The position numbers and the translations under genes were made by a program. From Saccharospirillum alexandrii_A (lineage in GTDB: Bacteria > Pseudomonadota > Gammaproteobacteria > Pseudomonadales > Natronospirillaceae), in the NCBI RefSeq assembly GCF_043641555.1, contig NZ_JBHZRJ010000003.1, positions 868,001 to 932,000 of the forward strand: a stretch of DNA of 64,000 nucleotides, read 5' to 3'. A model generated the notes under the pieces. That model searched no databases, was not told the origin of the DNA, and saw only the letters and a program-made list of their open reading frames with translations. This document shows, piece by piece, positions 55,570-64,000 of the stretch (position 1 is the first letter of the stretch; each line of letters starts with the position of its first letter).

Positions 55570-55730
55570 CGATAACGCTCATCCAAAAGACTGCACTGAA
55601 AAAAGGGCGTGTATCTAACATCGGTCGTTGGGTAAAGGTCAAGCAATCGGGTGTCGCAGCCCTCAACCTCCTGCGGTAAACTGCGCGCATTCCACTTATG
55701 ACTTACACCCGCAACGTGAAGGGATAAACC

Positions 55731-57062
55731 ATGAAGATTACTGTATTTGGTATTGGCTACGTCGGCCTGGTGCAGGGAACCTGCCTGGCTGAAGCCGGGC
55801 ACGAGGTCGTGTGTGTCGATGTCGATGCCAACCGGGTCGAGAACCTGAAAAAAGGCATCATCCCCATTTACGAGCCAGGGCTTGAGCCCATGGTTAAGGC
55901 CAACTACGAATCCGGCCGACTCAGCTTCACCACCGATGCCCCTGCAGCCGTCGCCCATGGCGACATCCAGTTCATTGCCGTAGGTACCCCGCCCGATGAA
56001 GACGGCAGCGCCGATCTGAAATACGTGCTGGCCGTGGCCCGAACCATCGCCGAGAACATGAACCGCCACACCATTGTGGTGAACAAATCGACGGTTCCCG
56101 TTGGCACCGCCGACAAAGTAACCGCTGCCATCAGCGATGTTCTGGCAAAACGCTCCGATGCCAAGCTGACCTTCGATGTTGTCTCCAACCCAGAATTCCT
56201 GAAAGAAGGTGCGGCCGTGAACGACTGCATGCGACCCGACCGCATCGTCATCGGCACGGAAAGCGCCGACTCCATAGAAGCCATGCGCGAACTGTACGAG
56301 CCGTTCAACCGCAATCACGAAAAAATCATCCAGATGGACGTGCGCAGCGCCGAGCTGACCAAGTACGCCGCCAACTGCATGCTGGCCACCAAAATCAGTT
56401 TCATGAACGAGATCGCCAACCTGGCCGAACGTTTGGGCGCTGACATCGAGGCCGTGCGCCACGGCATCGGCAGCGATCCGCGCATTGGTTACCAGTTCAT
56501 TTATCCGGGTGTTGGCTACGGCGGCTCCTGCTTCCCGAAAGACGTTCAGGCGCTCATCCGCACCGCAGATGGCATCGACTTCGACGCCAAAGTGCTCAAA
56601 GCCGTAGAAGCGCGTAACTACGAACAGAAAACCACTCTGTTCAGCAAGATTCACGCGCACTACAACGGCGATTTGAAAGGGAAAACCTTCGCGGTGTGGG
56701 GTCTTAGTTTCAAACCCAACACCGATGATATGCGCGAAGCGCCAAGCCGTGTACTGATGGAAGCGTTGTGGGCCGCCGGCGCCAAAGTGCAGGCCTACGA
56801 CCCTGAAGCCATGGAAGAAACCCAGCGCATTTACGGTGCTGAAGAGGGGTTAACCCTGTGTGGCACCAAAGAGGCTGCCCTCAAAGGCGCCGATGCCCTG
56901 GCCATTGTGACTGAATGGCAACCGTTTCGGGTGCCGGATTTCGATGCCATCAAACAACAACTGACCGACCCGGTTATCTTCGACGGCCGCAACCTGTTTG
57001 AGCCCAAGCGGATGCAGAAGAAGGGGATTACCTATTACTCGGTGGGTCGCAACCCGGTATAG
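55731..57062 (+). CDS. ugd: UDP-glucose 6-dehydrogenase
   Basis: This 443-aa enzyme oxidises UDP-glucose to UDP-glucuronate with 2 NAD+. The Rossmann motif VFGIGYVGLVQGTCLAEAGH, SNPEFLKEG with the catalytic Glu, and the catalytic Cys in GYGGSCFPKD are present. It supplies glucuronate for exopolysaccharide or lipopolysaccharide, consistent with manC and a Wzz-like gene in the same region. The divergent permease gene is 161 bp away. Confidence 0.96.
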   Translation: MKITVFGIGYVGLVQGTCLAEAGHEVVCVDVDANRVENLKKGIIPIYEPGLEPMVKANYESGRLSFTTDAPAAVAHGDIQFIAVGTPPDEDGSADLKYVLAVARTIAENMNRHTIVVNKSTVPVGTADKVTAAISDVLAKRSDAKLTFDVVSNPEFLKEGAAVNDCMRPDRIVIGTESADSIEAMRELYEPFNRNHEKIIQMDVRSAELTKYAANCMLATKISFMNEIANLAERLGADIEAVRHGIGSDPRIGYQFIYPGVGYGGSCFPKDVQALIRTADGIDFDAKVLKAVEARNYEQKTTLFSKIHAHYNGDLKGKTFAVWGLSFKPNTDDMREAPSRVLMEALWAAGAKVQAYDPEAMEETQRIYGAEEGLTLCGTKEAALKGADALAIVTEWQPFRVPDFDAIKQQLTDPVIFDGRNLFEPKRMQKKGITYYSVGRNPV

Positions 57063-57084
57063 ACAAAAGACGCGGGACATGGAA

Positions 57085-57175
57085 TGACGTAGGACAATAA
57101 TTGACGCGAAACATCGAAAGACGCAAAACGAACAGACCTCATTTCGTGCCTTGCGTCTTTTATTGTTCTACGTCA
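57085..57175. repeat. Long inverted repeat between ugd and apbC
   Basis: TGACGTAGGACAATAA (57085-57100) pairs with 57160-57175 (one mismatch), and AAAGACGCAA (57117-57126) pairs with 57151-57160. The left arm is built from degenerate GACGC/GGAC-type units (57066-57130). It lies between convergent genes and could end transcription from both sides, although T tracts are short. Confidence 0.7.
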
Positions 57176-57205
57176 GTAGTTGTTTGGCGTCCTCTCAATC
57201 CCTCG

Positions 57206-58273
57206 TCAAACAAAGGCGATTTCAGGCCCGGCATCAGCCCCTTGCAATGCCAGCGCTGCCGACGTTTTCCGCGCCAGCACAAAGTAATGCGCCGCCACTT
57301 CACCATCTGGCTCTGCGATGACGGTGGGTTTGCCACTGTCGGTCTGGGTACGAATGCTGATGTCCAGCGGCAGGCTTTCCAGCAGGTTCACGTCGTAGTC
57401 TTCCGAGAGCCTGGCGCCGCCGCCTTCCCCGAATATGTGTTCAACATGTCCGCAATTTGAGCACACATGCATCGCCATGTTCTCAACAATGCCCAGTACA
57501 GGAATGTTCACTTTGCGGAACATTTCGATGCCCTTGCGCGCATCCAGCAGGGCGATGTCTTGAGGGGTGGTGACGATGACAGAGCCCGATACCGGTACCT
57601 TTTGCGCCAGCGTCAGTTGAATGTCGCCGGTGCCCGGGGGCATATCCACGACCAGATAATCCAGATTATCCCACTGGGTTTGGGTCAATAACTGCTGTAA
57701 CGCCCCCGACACCATGGGCCCACGCCACACCATGGGCGTTTTCTCAGTGACCAGATAGGCCATCGACATGCTTTGCAGGCCGTGGGCTTCTACGGGCTTG
57801 AAGAATTTGTTGTCGACCGTCTCGGGCTTGGTGCCTTCGGGCACACCCAGCATTGTGCCAATGCTGGGGCCATAGATGTCGGCATCCAGCAAACCGACCC
57901 GGGCGCCTTCCGCCTGCAGCGCCAGCGCCAGGTTAACGGCCGTGGTGCTTTTGCCAACCCCGCCTTTGCCAGAGGCCACGGCGATGATGTTCTTGATGTT
58001 CTCCATGCCCGGCAGGTTTTCCCGCACGTTCACTGAGCCAATGTCACAGCGAACGGAGACCTCTACTTCAACGTCATCTACCTGGGCTTCAATATGGCTG
58101 GCCAGCAACATAGCCAGCCCTTCACGGTATTGTCCGGCAGCGTAGTGGAGCGTTACCGAGATCTTAACCGGCGAGCCCTCGGTAATGTCGATGTCGGCCG
58201 TGTCGGCAAAAGGCCGGTCGGTGTGAGGGTCTTTCAGGGTGTTCAGCGCCTGGAGTATGCGTTCAGTCGACAT
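57206..58273 (-). CDS. apbC: Iron-sulfur cluster carrier protein, Mrp/ApbC family
   Basis: This 355-aa P-loop ATPase delivers Fe-S clusters to apoproteins. N-terminal MIP18-like domain (residues 1-85), deviant Walker A ASGKGGVGKSTT and the cluster-binding CSNCGH motif are seen. In E. coli the homologue is divergent from metG; here manC lies between them. Confidence 0.95.
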   Translation of the reverse strand: MSTERILQALNTLKDPHTDRPFADTADIDITEGSPVKISVTLHYAAGQYREGLAMLLASHIEAQVDDVEVEVSVRCDIGSVNVRENLPGMENIKNIIAVASGKGGVGKSTTAVNLALALQAEGARVGLLDADIYGPSIGTMLGVPEGTKPETVDNKFFKPVEAHGLQSMSMAYLVTEKTPMVWRGPMVSGALQQLLTQTQWDNLDYLVVDMPPGTGDIQLTLAQKVPVSGSVIVTTPQDIALLDARKGIEMFRKVNIPVLGIVENMAMHVCSNCGHVEHIFGEGGGARLSEDYDVNLLESLPLDISIRTQTDSGKPTVIAEPDGEVAAHYFVLARKTSAALALQGADAGPEIAFV

Positions 58274-58376
58274 GCTGGGTCCTTAACGTGGCTTTGACAG
58301 CAGGGTGGGGGCGGGGTAACGGAAATAAAAGTCGCAACAGAGGTTTGCCGGGGCAGTGCCCCGGCCAAAGGCGGTG

Positions 58377-59780
58377 TTACTGCCGCCCATACCGGTCCGT
58401 GAACCGCACTATGTCATCTTCGCCCAAATAACTGCCCGTCTGCACCTCAATCAGCTCCAGTGGGATCTTGCCCGGGTTTTCCAGAGCGTGCACGGTGCCA
58501 ATGGGAATGTAGACCGATTCGTTCTCGCTGAGCATCTGAGTCTTCTCGCCAATGGTGACATTGGCCGTGCCGCTCACTACTACCCAGTGTTCAGCTCGGT
58601 GATGGTGCATCTGTACCGAGAGTTTCTCACCGGGTTTAACGGTAATGCGCTTCACCTGGTGGCGGGTGCCCAGGTTAATGGTCTTGTACGACCCCCAGGG
58701 CCGATGCACCCGGGCATGCACATGGTGCTCGGTGCGCCCGGCGGCTTTCAGCTGGTTTACAATGAACTTCACATCCTGAGCCCGCTCACGCGGCACCACC
58801 ACCACGGCATCGTCGGTTTCGATGATCGCCATGTTCTGCACACCTATGGCAGCTACCAGGCGGCTTTCAGCGCGAATCAGGTTGCCGCTGGCGTCTTCGG
58901 TGAGCACATCGCCCTGCAACACATTGTCTTGCTCGTCTTTCTCGCTCAGATCATACAGGGCCGACCAGGCGCCGATGTCGCTCCAGTCTCCGGTGTAGGG
59001 CACGACCACAGCGCGCTCGGTGCGTTCCATAATGGCGTAGTCGATGGAGTCTGAAGGGCTCTTGGCGAAGGCTTCTGCATCCACCCGAATGAAGTCGAGG
59101 TCTGCGTACTTGTTGACCATGGCGGCCTGGGTGGCTTCATAAATAGCGGGCTGGAATTGCTTCAGCTCTTCCAGAAACACCCGCGCCTTGAACACGAACA
59201 TGCCGCTGTTCCAGAAGTAATTGCCAGCCGCCAGGTAACGGGCGGCGGTGTCGGCATCCGGTTTTTCGCGAAAGGCAACCACGGCGCTGGTCACATCGGT
59301 AGCGGCGGCTTCAATGTAGCCATAGCCGGTTTCCGGGTAGGTGGGCTTAATGCCGAAGGTGACCAGTAAATCACTCTTCGACTGAATAATGGCTTCCTGA
59401 ACCGAGGCGCGGAAGGCCTCGGTGTCTTTCATCACATGGTCGGCCGGCAACACCACCAGGGTGGCTTCCGGGTCCCGTTCCAGTGCCTGAAACGCTGCCA
59501 GAGCAATGGCCGGTGCGGTATTGCGGCCTTCGGGTTCCAGAATCAGCTCGGCTTTGGTGCCCAGGTCGGCCATTTGCTGGGCGATGAGAAAGCGGTGTTC
59601 ATCGTTACACACCACAATAGGTTCGGCACCAATGCCCGCTGCCTGCACCCGTTTCAGGGTTTGCTGGGCCAGGCTCAGCTCCGGGTCGGCCAGAGCAATG
59701 CATTGTTTGGGGAACAACTCCCGGGAAACCGGCCACAGCCGGGAACCCACGCCTCCTGCGAGCAAAACGGGAATAATCAT
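58377..59780 (-). CDS. Mannose-1-phosphate guanylyltransferase / mannose-6-phosphate isomerase
   Basis: This 467-aa bifunctional ManC/AlgA/XanB-type enzyme makes GDP-mannose. N-terminal nucleotidyltransferase motifs are GGVGSRLWPVSRELFPKQ and EKPDADTAARYL; the C-terminal cupin domain carries HVHARVHRPWGSYKT and VQMHHHRAEHWVVVSG. It feeds polysaccharide synthesis, together with ugd. The gene is named manC, algA or xanB in different species, so no symbol is given. Confidence 0.95.
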   Translation of the reverse strand: MIIPVLLAGGVGSRLWPVSRELFPKQCIALADPELSLAQQTLKRVQAAGIGAEPIVVCNDEHRFLIAQQMADLGTKAELILEPEGRNTAPAIALAAFQALERDPEATLVVLPADHVMKDTEAFRASVQEAIIQSKSDLLVTFGIKPTYPETGYGYIEAAATDVTSAVVAFREKPDADTAARYLAAGNYFWNSGMFVFKARVFLEELKQFQPAIYEATQAAMVNKYADLDFIRVDAEAFAKSPSDSIDYAIMERTERAVVVPYTGDWSDIGAWSALYDLSEKDEQDNVLQGDVLTEDASGNLIRAESRLVAAIGVQNMAIIETDDAVVVVPRERAQDVKFIVNQLKAAGRTEHHVHARVHRPWGSYKTINLGTRHQVKRITVKPGEKLSVQMHHHRAEHWVVVSGTANVTIGEKTQMLSENESVYIPIGTVHALENPGKIPLELIEVQTGSYLGEDDIVRFTDRYGRQ

Positions 59781-59841
59781 CCTTGGAGCTCCTTGGTTAG
59801 TACCGTTGAATTTGACGATGCCCGCAATGATAGCATTAGGT

Positions 59842-60046
59842 GCGAGGTACGAGCTACGAGCTACGAGCTACGAGCTAAGTGCTAACAGCTAACAGCTCAA
59901 AACTCTCACCTAACAGCTCAAAACTCGCAGCTGAATTCAAAACCCCCGTTTCTCAACACCACACCATCAGGTAGAATGCCCGGCTCAGCGAAAACTCATC
60001 GCGTTTGTTTTAACTCAAAGCTAACAGCTCGCAGCTAACAGCTCAT
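59842..60046. repeat. Short repeats of ACGAGCT / AGCTAACAGCT type
   Basis: About four tandem TACGAGC heptamers (59849-59876) are followed by AGCTAACAGCT, AACAGCTCAAAACTC and related units to 59932; a second block with AGCTAACAGCT units lies at 60018-60046, close to the metG ribosome site. Similar units flank the adk stop near 38159-38189. Non-coding. Confidence 0.8.
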
Positions 60047-60057
60047 AAGGAATCCCC

Positions 60058-62148
60058 ATGCCTGACCGCCGCAAGATACTGGTCACCAGTGCCCTGCCAT
60101 ACGCCAACGGCCCCATTCACCTGGGCCACATGCTGGAACACATTCAAACTGACATCTGGGTTCGGTTTCAGAACAGCATGGGCAATATGTGCACCTACGT
60201 CTGCGCGGACGATACTCATGGTACAGCGGTCATGTTGCGGGCCGAGAAAGAAGGCAAAACTCCGGAAGACCTGATCAAAGCCGTTCAGGCTGATCATGTG
60301 CGGGATTTTGGCGGCTTTCTGATCGACCACCACAACTACTACAGCACTCATTCGGATGAAAACCGTTACTACGCCGAGCTGATCTACACGCGCCTGAAAG
60401 AAAACGACATGATCAACGTGCGCACCATCAGCCAGCTGTACGACCCGGTGAAGGAAATTTTCCTGGCCGACCGCTTCGTAAAAGGCACCTGCCCGAAATG
60501 TGGCAGTGAAGACCAGTACGGCGATGCCTGCGAAGTGTGCAGCGCCACCTATGAACCGAACGAGCTGATTAACCCGAAGTCTGCTTACACCGGTGCCACG
60601 CCGGAAGTGCGCGAATCCGAACACTTCTTCTTTAAGCTGCCCGAATGCCAGGCCATGCTGAAAGAGTGGACGCGCTCCGGCACCCTGCAAGACAGTGTGG
60701 CCAACAAGCTCGCTGAGTGGCTCGACGCCGAACTGCAGGAGTGGGACGTCAGTCGCGATGCGCCGTATTTTGGCTTCGAGATTCCCGGTGCCCCCGGCAA
60801 GTTCTTCTATGTCTGGCTCGATGCCCCCATTGGCTACATGGCCAGCTTCAAGAACCTGTGCGACCGCCGCGATGACCTGGAATTCGATGATTACTGGAAG
60901 CCGGATTCCACGGCCGAGCTGTACCACTTCATCGGTAAAGACATCATTAACTTCCACGCCCTGTTCTGGCCCGCCATGCTGGAGAACGCCGGCTACCGCA
61001 AGCCAAGTGGCGTGTTCGCCCACGGCTACATCACCGTGAACGGCGAGAAGATGTCCAAATCCCGTGGCACCTTCATCATGGCCAAAACCTACCTGGAGCA
61101 CCTGAACCCGGAATACCTGCGTTACTACTATGCAGCGAAACTCGGCTCCGGTGTTGAAGACATCGATTTGAGCCTGACCGATTTCGCCCAACGGGTGAAT
61201 TCCGACCTGGTCGGCAAGGTCGTCAACATCGCCAGCCGGTGTGCGGGCTTCATCAAGAAAGCCGGTGGCAGCTTGTCTGATACCGTTGCCGAACCGAAAA
61301 TGCTGGCCGATTTCCAACAGGCTGGCATCACCATCGCCCAGGCCTACGAGCGCCGCGAATTCAGCAAGGCCGTGCGCGAGATCATGAACCTGGCCGACCG
61401 CGCCAACGAGTACATTCAGGCCAAAGCGCCCTGGAGCATGGCCAAAGAAGCGGGCCGCGAGCAGGAAGTGCACGATGTGTGCTCGATGGGCATTCACCTG
61501 TTCCGGCTGATCACCCTCTATCTGGGCCCGGTGTTGCCCGATATGAACCAGAAGGTCAAAGCCTTTCTGAACGTCGAGAGCCTGAACTTCACAGATCGCG
61601 AAACCGTGCTTACCGGCCACGTCATCAACAAGTTCAAGCCCCTGCTGACGCGCATTGAACTGCCCCAGATCGACGCACTCATTGAAGCCAGCAAGGAAGA
61701 CGTAGCCGCCGATGCCAAAACCGGCACTCCGACTGCAGCAGCTGCCGGGCAAAGCCAGGCGCAGGCCAAACCGGCCAAAACTGAGAAGGCTGCCAAGGCA
61801 GGTGATGCAGCAGAGCAGGGCGGTGAGATCGAATTCAGTGACTTCGCTAAGCTCGACCTTCGCGTTGCCCGCGTGGTTGAAGCCGACCACGTAGAAGGCG
61901 CCGATAAATTGCTCAGGCTGCAGCTGGATGTCGGCGAAGGCACGACCCGCCAGGTGTTCTCTGGCATCAAGAGCCACTACCAGCCGGAGCAATTAGTCGG
62001 TAAGAATGTGGTACTCGTCTATAATCTGAAACCACGCAAAATGCGTTTTGGTATGAGTGAAGGCATGGTGCTGGCCGCAGGCGGTGGCAATGAACTGTGG
62101 GTCCTGGAAGCCCACGAGGATGCTGCGCCCGGTACACGCATCAGCTAA
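60058..62148 (+). CDS. metG: Methionyl-tRNA synthetase
   Basis: This 696-aa enzyme has the HIGH-type HLGH motif in ANGPIHLGHML, a zinc-knuckle CPKCGSEDQYGDACEVC, KMSKS (near residue 332) and a C-terminal tRNA-binding domain (DFAKLDLRVARVVEADHVEGADKL) joined by an Ala/Lys-rich linker. AAGGA precedes the ATG. The dimer-forming long form, as in E. coli. Confidence 0.97.
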   Translation: MPDRRKILVTSALPYANGPIHLGHMLEHIQTDIWVRFQNSMGNMCTYVCADDTHGTAVMLRAEKEGKTPEDLIKAVQADHVRDFGGFLIDHHNYYSTHSDENRYYAELIYTRLKENDMINVRTISQLYDPVKEIFLADRFVKGTCPKCGSEDQYGDACEVCSATYEPNELINPKSAYTGATPEVRESEHFFFKLPECQAMLKEWTRSGTLQDSVANKLAEWLDAELQEWDVSRDAPYFGFEIPGAPGKFFYVWLDAPIGYMASFKNLCDRRDDLEFDDYWKPDSTAELYHFIGKDIINFHALFWPAMLENAGYRKPSGVFAHGYITVNGEKMSKSRGTFIMAKTYLEHLNPEYLRYYYAAKLGSGVEDIDLSLTDFAQRVNSDLVGKVVNIASRCAGFIKKAGGSLSDTVAEPKMLADFQQAGITIAQAYERREFSKAVREIMNLADRANEYIQAKAPWSMAKEAGREQEVHDVCSMGIHLFRLITLYLGPVLPDMNQKVKAFLNVESLNFTDRETVLTGHVINKFKPLLTRIELPQIDALIEASKEDVAADAKTGTPTAAAAGQSQAQAKPAKTEKAAKAGDAAEQGGEIEFSDFAKLDLRVARVVEADHVEGADKLLRLQLDVGEGTTRQVFSGIKSHYQPEQLVGKNVVLVYNLKPRKMRFGMSEGMVLAAGGGNELWVLEAHEDAAPGTRIS

Positions 62149-62352
62149 TGTTGGCGTGGGTGAGGGCGCGGAAGCCCAAGCCCTGGCAAGGCGTTCTTAT
62201 AGAGCGCCTCTGGTTATCTTGTATGAGCAATGCGTCCCAAATCAGGGTAAACATGGCCAATGCCGTTGTTTCTAAAGGCTTTTCGACTAGAATGGCGAAG
62301 CCCACGTGGCTTGGTTCGTTTAAAAGGATCGAAGGTCAACCAGGAGTGTTAA

Positions 62353-63879
62353 ATGACTGATCAGCAAGTACGTCGCGACCCCAGTGACGACGAAATCGAT
62401 ATTGGTGCGTTAATGGCACGGGTCTGGGCTACCAAAGGCCGGGCCATGATAGCCTTGCTGGTGGTCGCGTTGGCCTTCAGTGCGTTTCTGGCGTTGCGCT
62501 ATTTGGCCAGTGATAAAGATGTCACCTACAGCCAGGCCTTCGACCTGACGTTCGACGGCATTGCCAATGGCGAATTTCCAGACGGCTCCCCCTTTCTGAT
62601 CAGCGATGTCATCAGCTCCACCGTGCTCAGCCGCGTGTACCAGGAGAACCAGCTTGATGCCACCGAGTTGACGCTCGACGAATTGCGCCGTGGCCTGAAC
62701 ATAGAGCCCTACGCACCCGACCACTTTCTGATTGTGCAACGTTACCGCAGCCGCATGAACAACAACCTCTCAGCCGCCGAAGCGGCCGAGTTGCAGCAAC
62801 AAATGCAATCTGATCTGCGTACCGCCAGCGCCAGCGGCATACTGCTAACCCTGCAATTGCCCGACGGCACACTCACCACCGAACAGGCCCGCGAGATCCT
62901 GCGCGATATTCCCAACGCCTGGGCCGAACGCGCCATCAGCGAAAAAGGCGTGCTGGAACTGAACCTGCCCATCTATTCCGAGCGCATTTTCGACGAAGCA
63001 CGCTTCGAAAGCCTCGATTATCTGGTCGGTATTGAGCTGCTGCTCGATAACATCAGCCTGATTCAGGAAAACATCGCCGCCCTTAAGCGGGAACCGAATT
63101 CCACCAACGTGACCGACCCTGAAACTGGCTACAAACTCGAAGACCTCGAAAAAGCCATTGCCGACGTAGCCGAATACGACTTGCGCCAACTGATCGACCC
63201 GGTAAAAGAGCTCGGCCTGGCACGAGACCCAGATTTTGTGCGCCTGTTCTACAACAGCCGCATGCAGGAGTTGGAACTGCAGCAACGCCTGTGGCAACAG
63301 CGTGCCGAAGTTACCCGCACTGTACTGAGTTCATACCGCAGTGAAGGCCAGGGTGCCGCTTCTGGCAACGCTGGCAACACCCCGCAGGCCAGCCTGGCCC
63401 CGCAACTGGGCGATGCCTTCCTCGACCGCTTGCTCGAAGTATCCCGCCAGGGCGACGACCTGGCTTACCGGCAAGAACTCACTAAACAAGTGCTGGAATA
63501 TGAAAACGAAGCGCTCGACGTACAGAACGAAATGGCGGAAATTGAACTGACGCTGGCCTCGCTCGACCGGGCTGAAGAGAACGACGAAGACATTCAACGT
63601 TATGTCGACCAGGTGCAGGAACGCCTGCCCATGGTACTGGAAACCCTGCGCGACTATACCCGTGTGGTAGGGCGCATTCACCAGCAGCTGGGCCGCCAGG
63701 CGGTGGGCACAGTGAGTGAACTGGTACGGCCAATGGGCGGTTCCTTTGCTGAGACAACCCCGCGGGCCGTTACCAGCAGCGACGTAAAAACACTGATTGC
63801 CTTGCTGGTATTAACGCTGTTCGGGGCGGTGTTTGTGAGCCTGATTGCCGATCTGTTCAGAGACCGCAAAACGCACTGA
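62353..63879 (+). CDS. Wzz-like polysaccharide chain-length/co-polymerase protein, divergent
   Basis: This 508-aa protein has the Wzz topology: a short acidic N-terminus beginning DDEIDIGALMARVW, a first helix (about residues 33-50), a long periplasmic region rich in predicted helices (about 55-475) and a second helix near the C-terminus (LIALLVLTLFGAVFVSLIAD). The N-terminal segment EIDIGALMARVW resembles the DEIDL segment of Wzz proteins. The usual proline-rich motif before the last helix is weak. Location near ugd and manC supports polysaccharide assembly. Family assignment is by topology. Confidence 0.65.
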   Translation: MTDQQVRRDPSDDEIDIGALMARVWATKGRAMIALLVVALAFSAFLALRYLASDKDVTYSQAFDLTFDGIANGEFPDGSPFLISDVISSTVLSRVYQENQLDATELTLDELRRGLNIEPYAPDHFLIVQRYRSRMNNNLSAAEAAELQQQMQSDLRTASASGILLTLQLPDGTLTTEQAREILRDIPNAWAERAISEKGVLELNLPIYSERIFDEARFESLDYLVGIELLLDNISLIQENIAALKREPNSTNVTDPETGYKLEDLEKAIADVAEYDLRQLIDPVKELGLARDPDFVRLFYNSRMQELELQQRLWQQRAEVTRTVLSSYRSEGQGAASGNAGNTPQASLAPQLGDAFLDRLLEVSRQGDDLAYRQELTKQVLEYENEALDVQNEMAEIELTLASLDRAEENDEDIQRYVDQVQERLPMVLETLRDYTRVVGRIHQQLGRQAVGTVSELVRPMGGSFAETTPRAVTSSDVKTLIALLVLTLFGAVFVSLIADLFRDRKTH

Positions 63880-63978
63880 GCCAGTGTACTACAAAGGGTA
63901 TGAACGCCGATTTGGCGTGTTCACCCCAGGGACACCGCCGCGGCAGGGAAGCCACCGGCAACGACAGGAGATCACGCG

Positions 63979-64000
63979 ATGACACTGCAACCGATCACCT
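63979..64000 (+). CDS. Start of a further gene, truncated by window edge
   Basis: An ATG at 63979, eight bases after ACAGGAG, opens a frame (MTLQPIT) that runs to the window end. It follows the Wzz-like gene by about 100 bp and may be in the same operon. Only seven codons are visible, so no product can be named. Confidence 0.55.

Noticed and set aside
60043..61992. A 649-codon open frame on the minus strand opposite metG
   Set aside because: It lies wholly opposite a clear essential gene, its composition is that of an antisense frame in GC-rich DNA, and it has no recognisable domain.
1..64000. CRISPR array
   Set aside because: The repeated units (palindromes, AGCT-type repeats) lack regular spacing with unique spacers, and no cas genes are present.

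Overview
The window looks like a chromosomal segment of a free-living, probably marine or halophilic gammaproteobacterium. GC content appears to be in the upper fifties by eye; I did not compute it. The evidence is a full rnfABCDGE-nth operon, type II secretion genes, a BCCT osmolyte carrier, NudL, DUF3135 and DUF2164 proteins, and a groESL operon with a sigma-32-like promoter. A Saccharospirillum-like member of the Oceanospirillales would fit, but that is a guess. I see no prophage, integrase, IS transposase or CRISPR array. Almost all of the DNA is ordinary housekeeping sequence.

Layout. 1-5.2 kb: a DUF2868/DUF3482 membrane-GTPase pair (the first gene enters from the left edge), an alpha/beta hydrolase, a small outer-membrane-like protein and trhO. 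5.4-10.2 kb: a galactose locus, galT-galK-galM, divergent from a LacI-type regulator, with a perfect 16-bp operator-like palindrome between them. 10.2-18.4 kb: ald, murI, DUF2164, an orphan sugar-binding protein, an MsbA-like exporter and a BCCT carrier. 18.5-22.6 kb: a GcvR-like ACT protein, gcvP and gcvH. 23-30.6 kb: cobalamin adenosyltransferase, a histidine kinase, panE, a response regulator with a degenerate GGDEF domain, a cNMP/CBS/nucleotidyltransferase protein and a DnaQ-type exonuclease. 31-37.4 kb: groES-groEL, gspN-gspC-gspD and a NIF3-like protein. 37.5-45.9 kb: tRNA-Ser(TGA), adk, ppc, an aldehyde dehydrogenase, two Nudix hydrolases and DUF3135. 46-48.4 kb: a DUF4062 protein coupled to a phage-repressor-like HTH protein, then a divergent DegV protein. 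48.4-54.5 kb: nth and the rnf operon. 54.7-64 kb: a DMT permease, ugd, apbC, manC, metG, a Wzz-like protein and the first codons of one more gene.

The most unusual content is between the genes. A family of about 90-115-bp palindromic elements occurs seven times (near 5.3, 6.6, 19.1, 22.85, 30.8, 38.0 and 43.9 kb). Each has a conserved core (a CCGCAGCA/TGCTGCGG hairpin, CCTAGG, CCATGG and a GCCGACCCC end) enclosed by long arms. The arm sequence differs from copy to copy, but the two arms stay complementary within each copy. The copy at 43.9 kb carries a 264-bp MITE-like element, with near-perfect terminal inverted repeats and a CTAG target duplication, inside its left arm. Other non-coding structure includes a duplicated terminator/hairpin block after tRNA-Ser, AGCTACGAGC / AGCTAACAGC short repeats near metG and adk, and a long inverted repeat between ugd and apbC.

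The best candidate for an undescribed protein system is the two-gene DUF4062-HTH unit at 46.0-47.4 kb. The best candidate for an undescribed non-coding system is the palindrome family.
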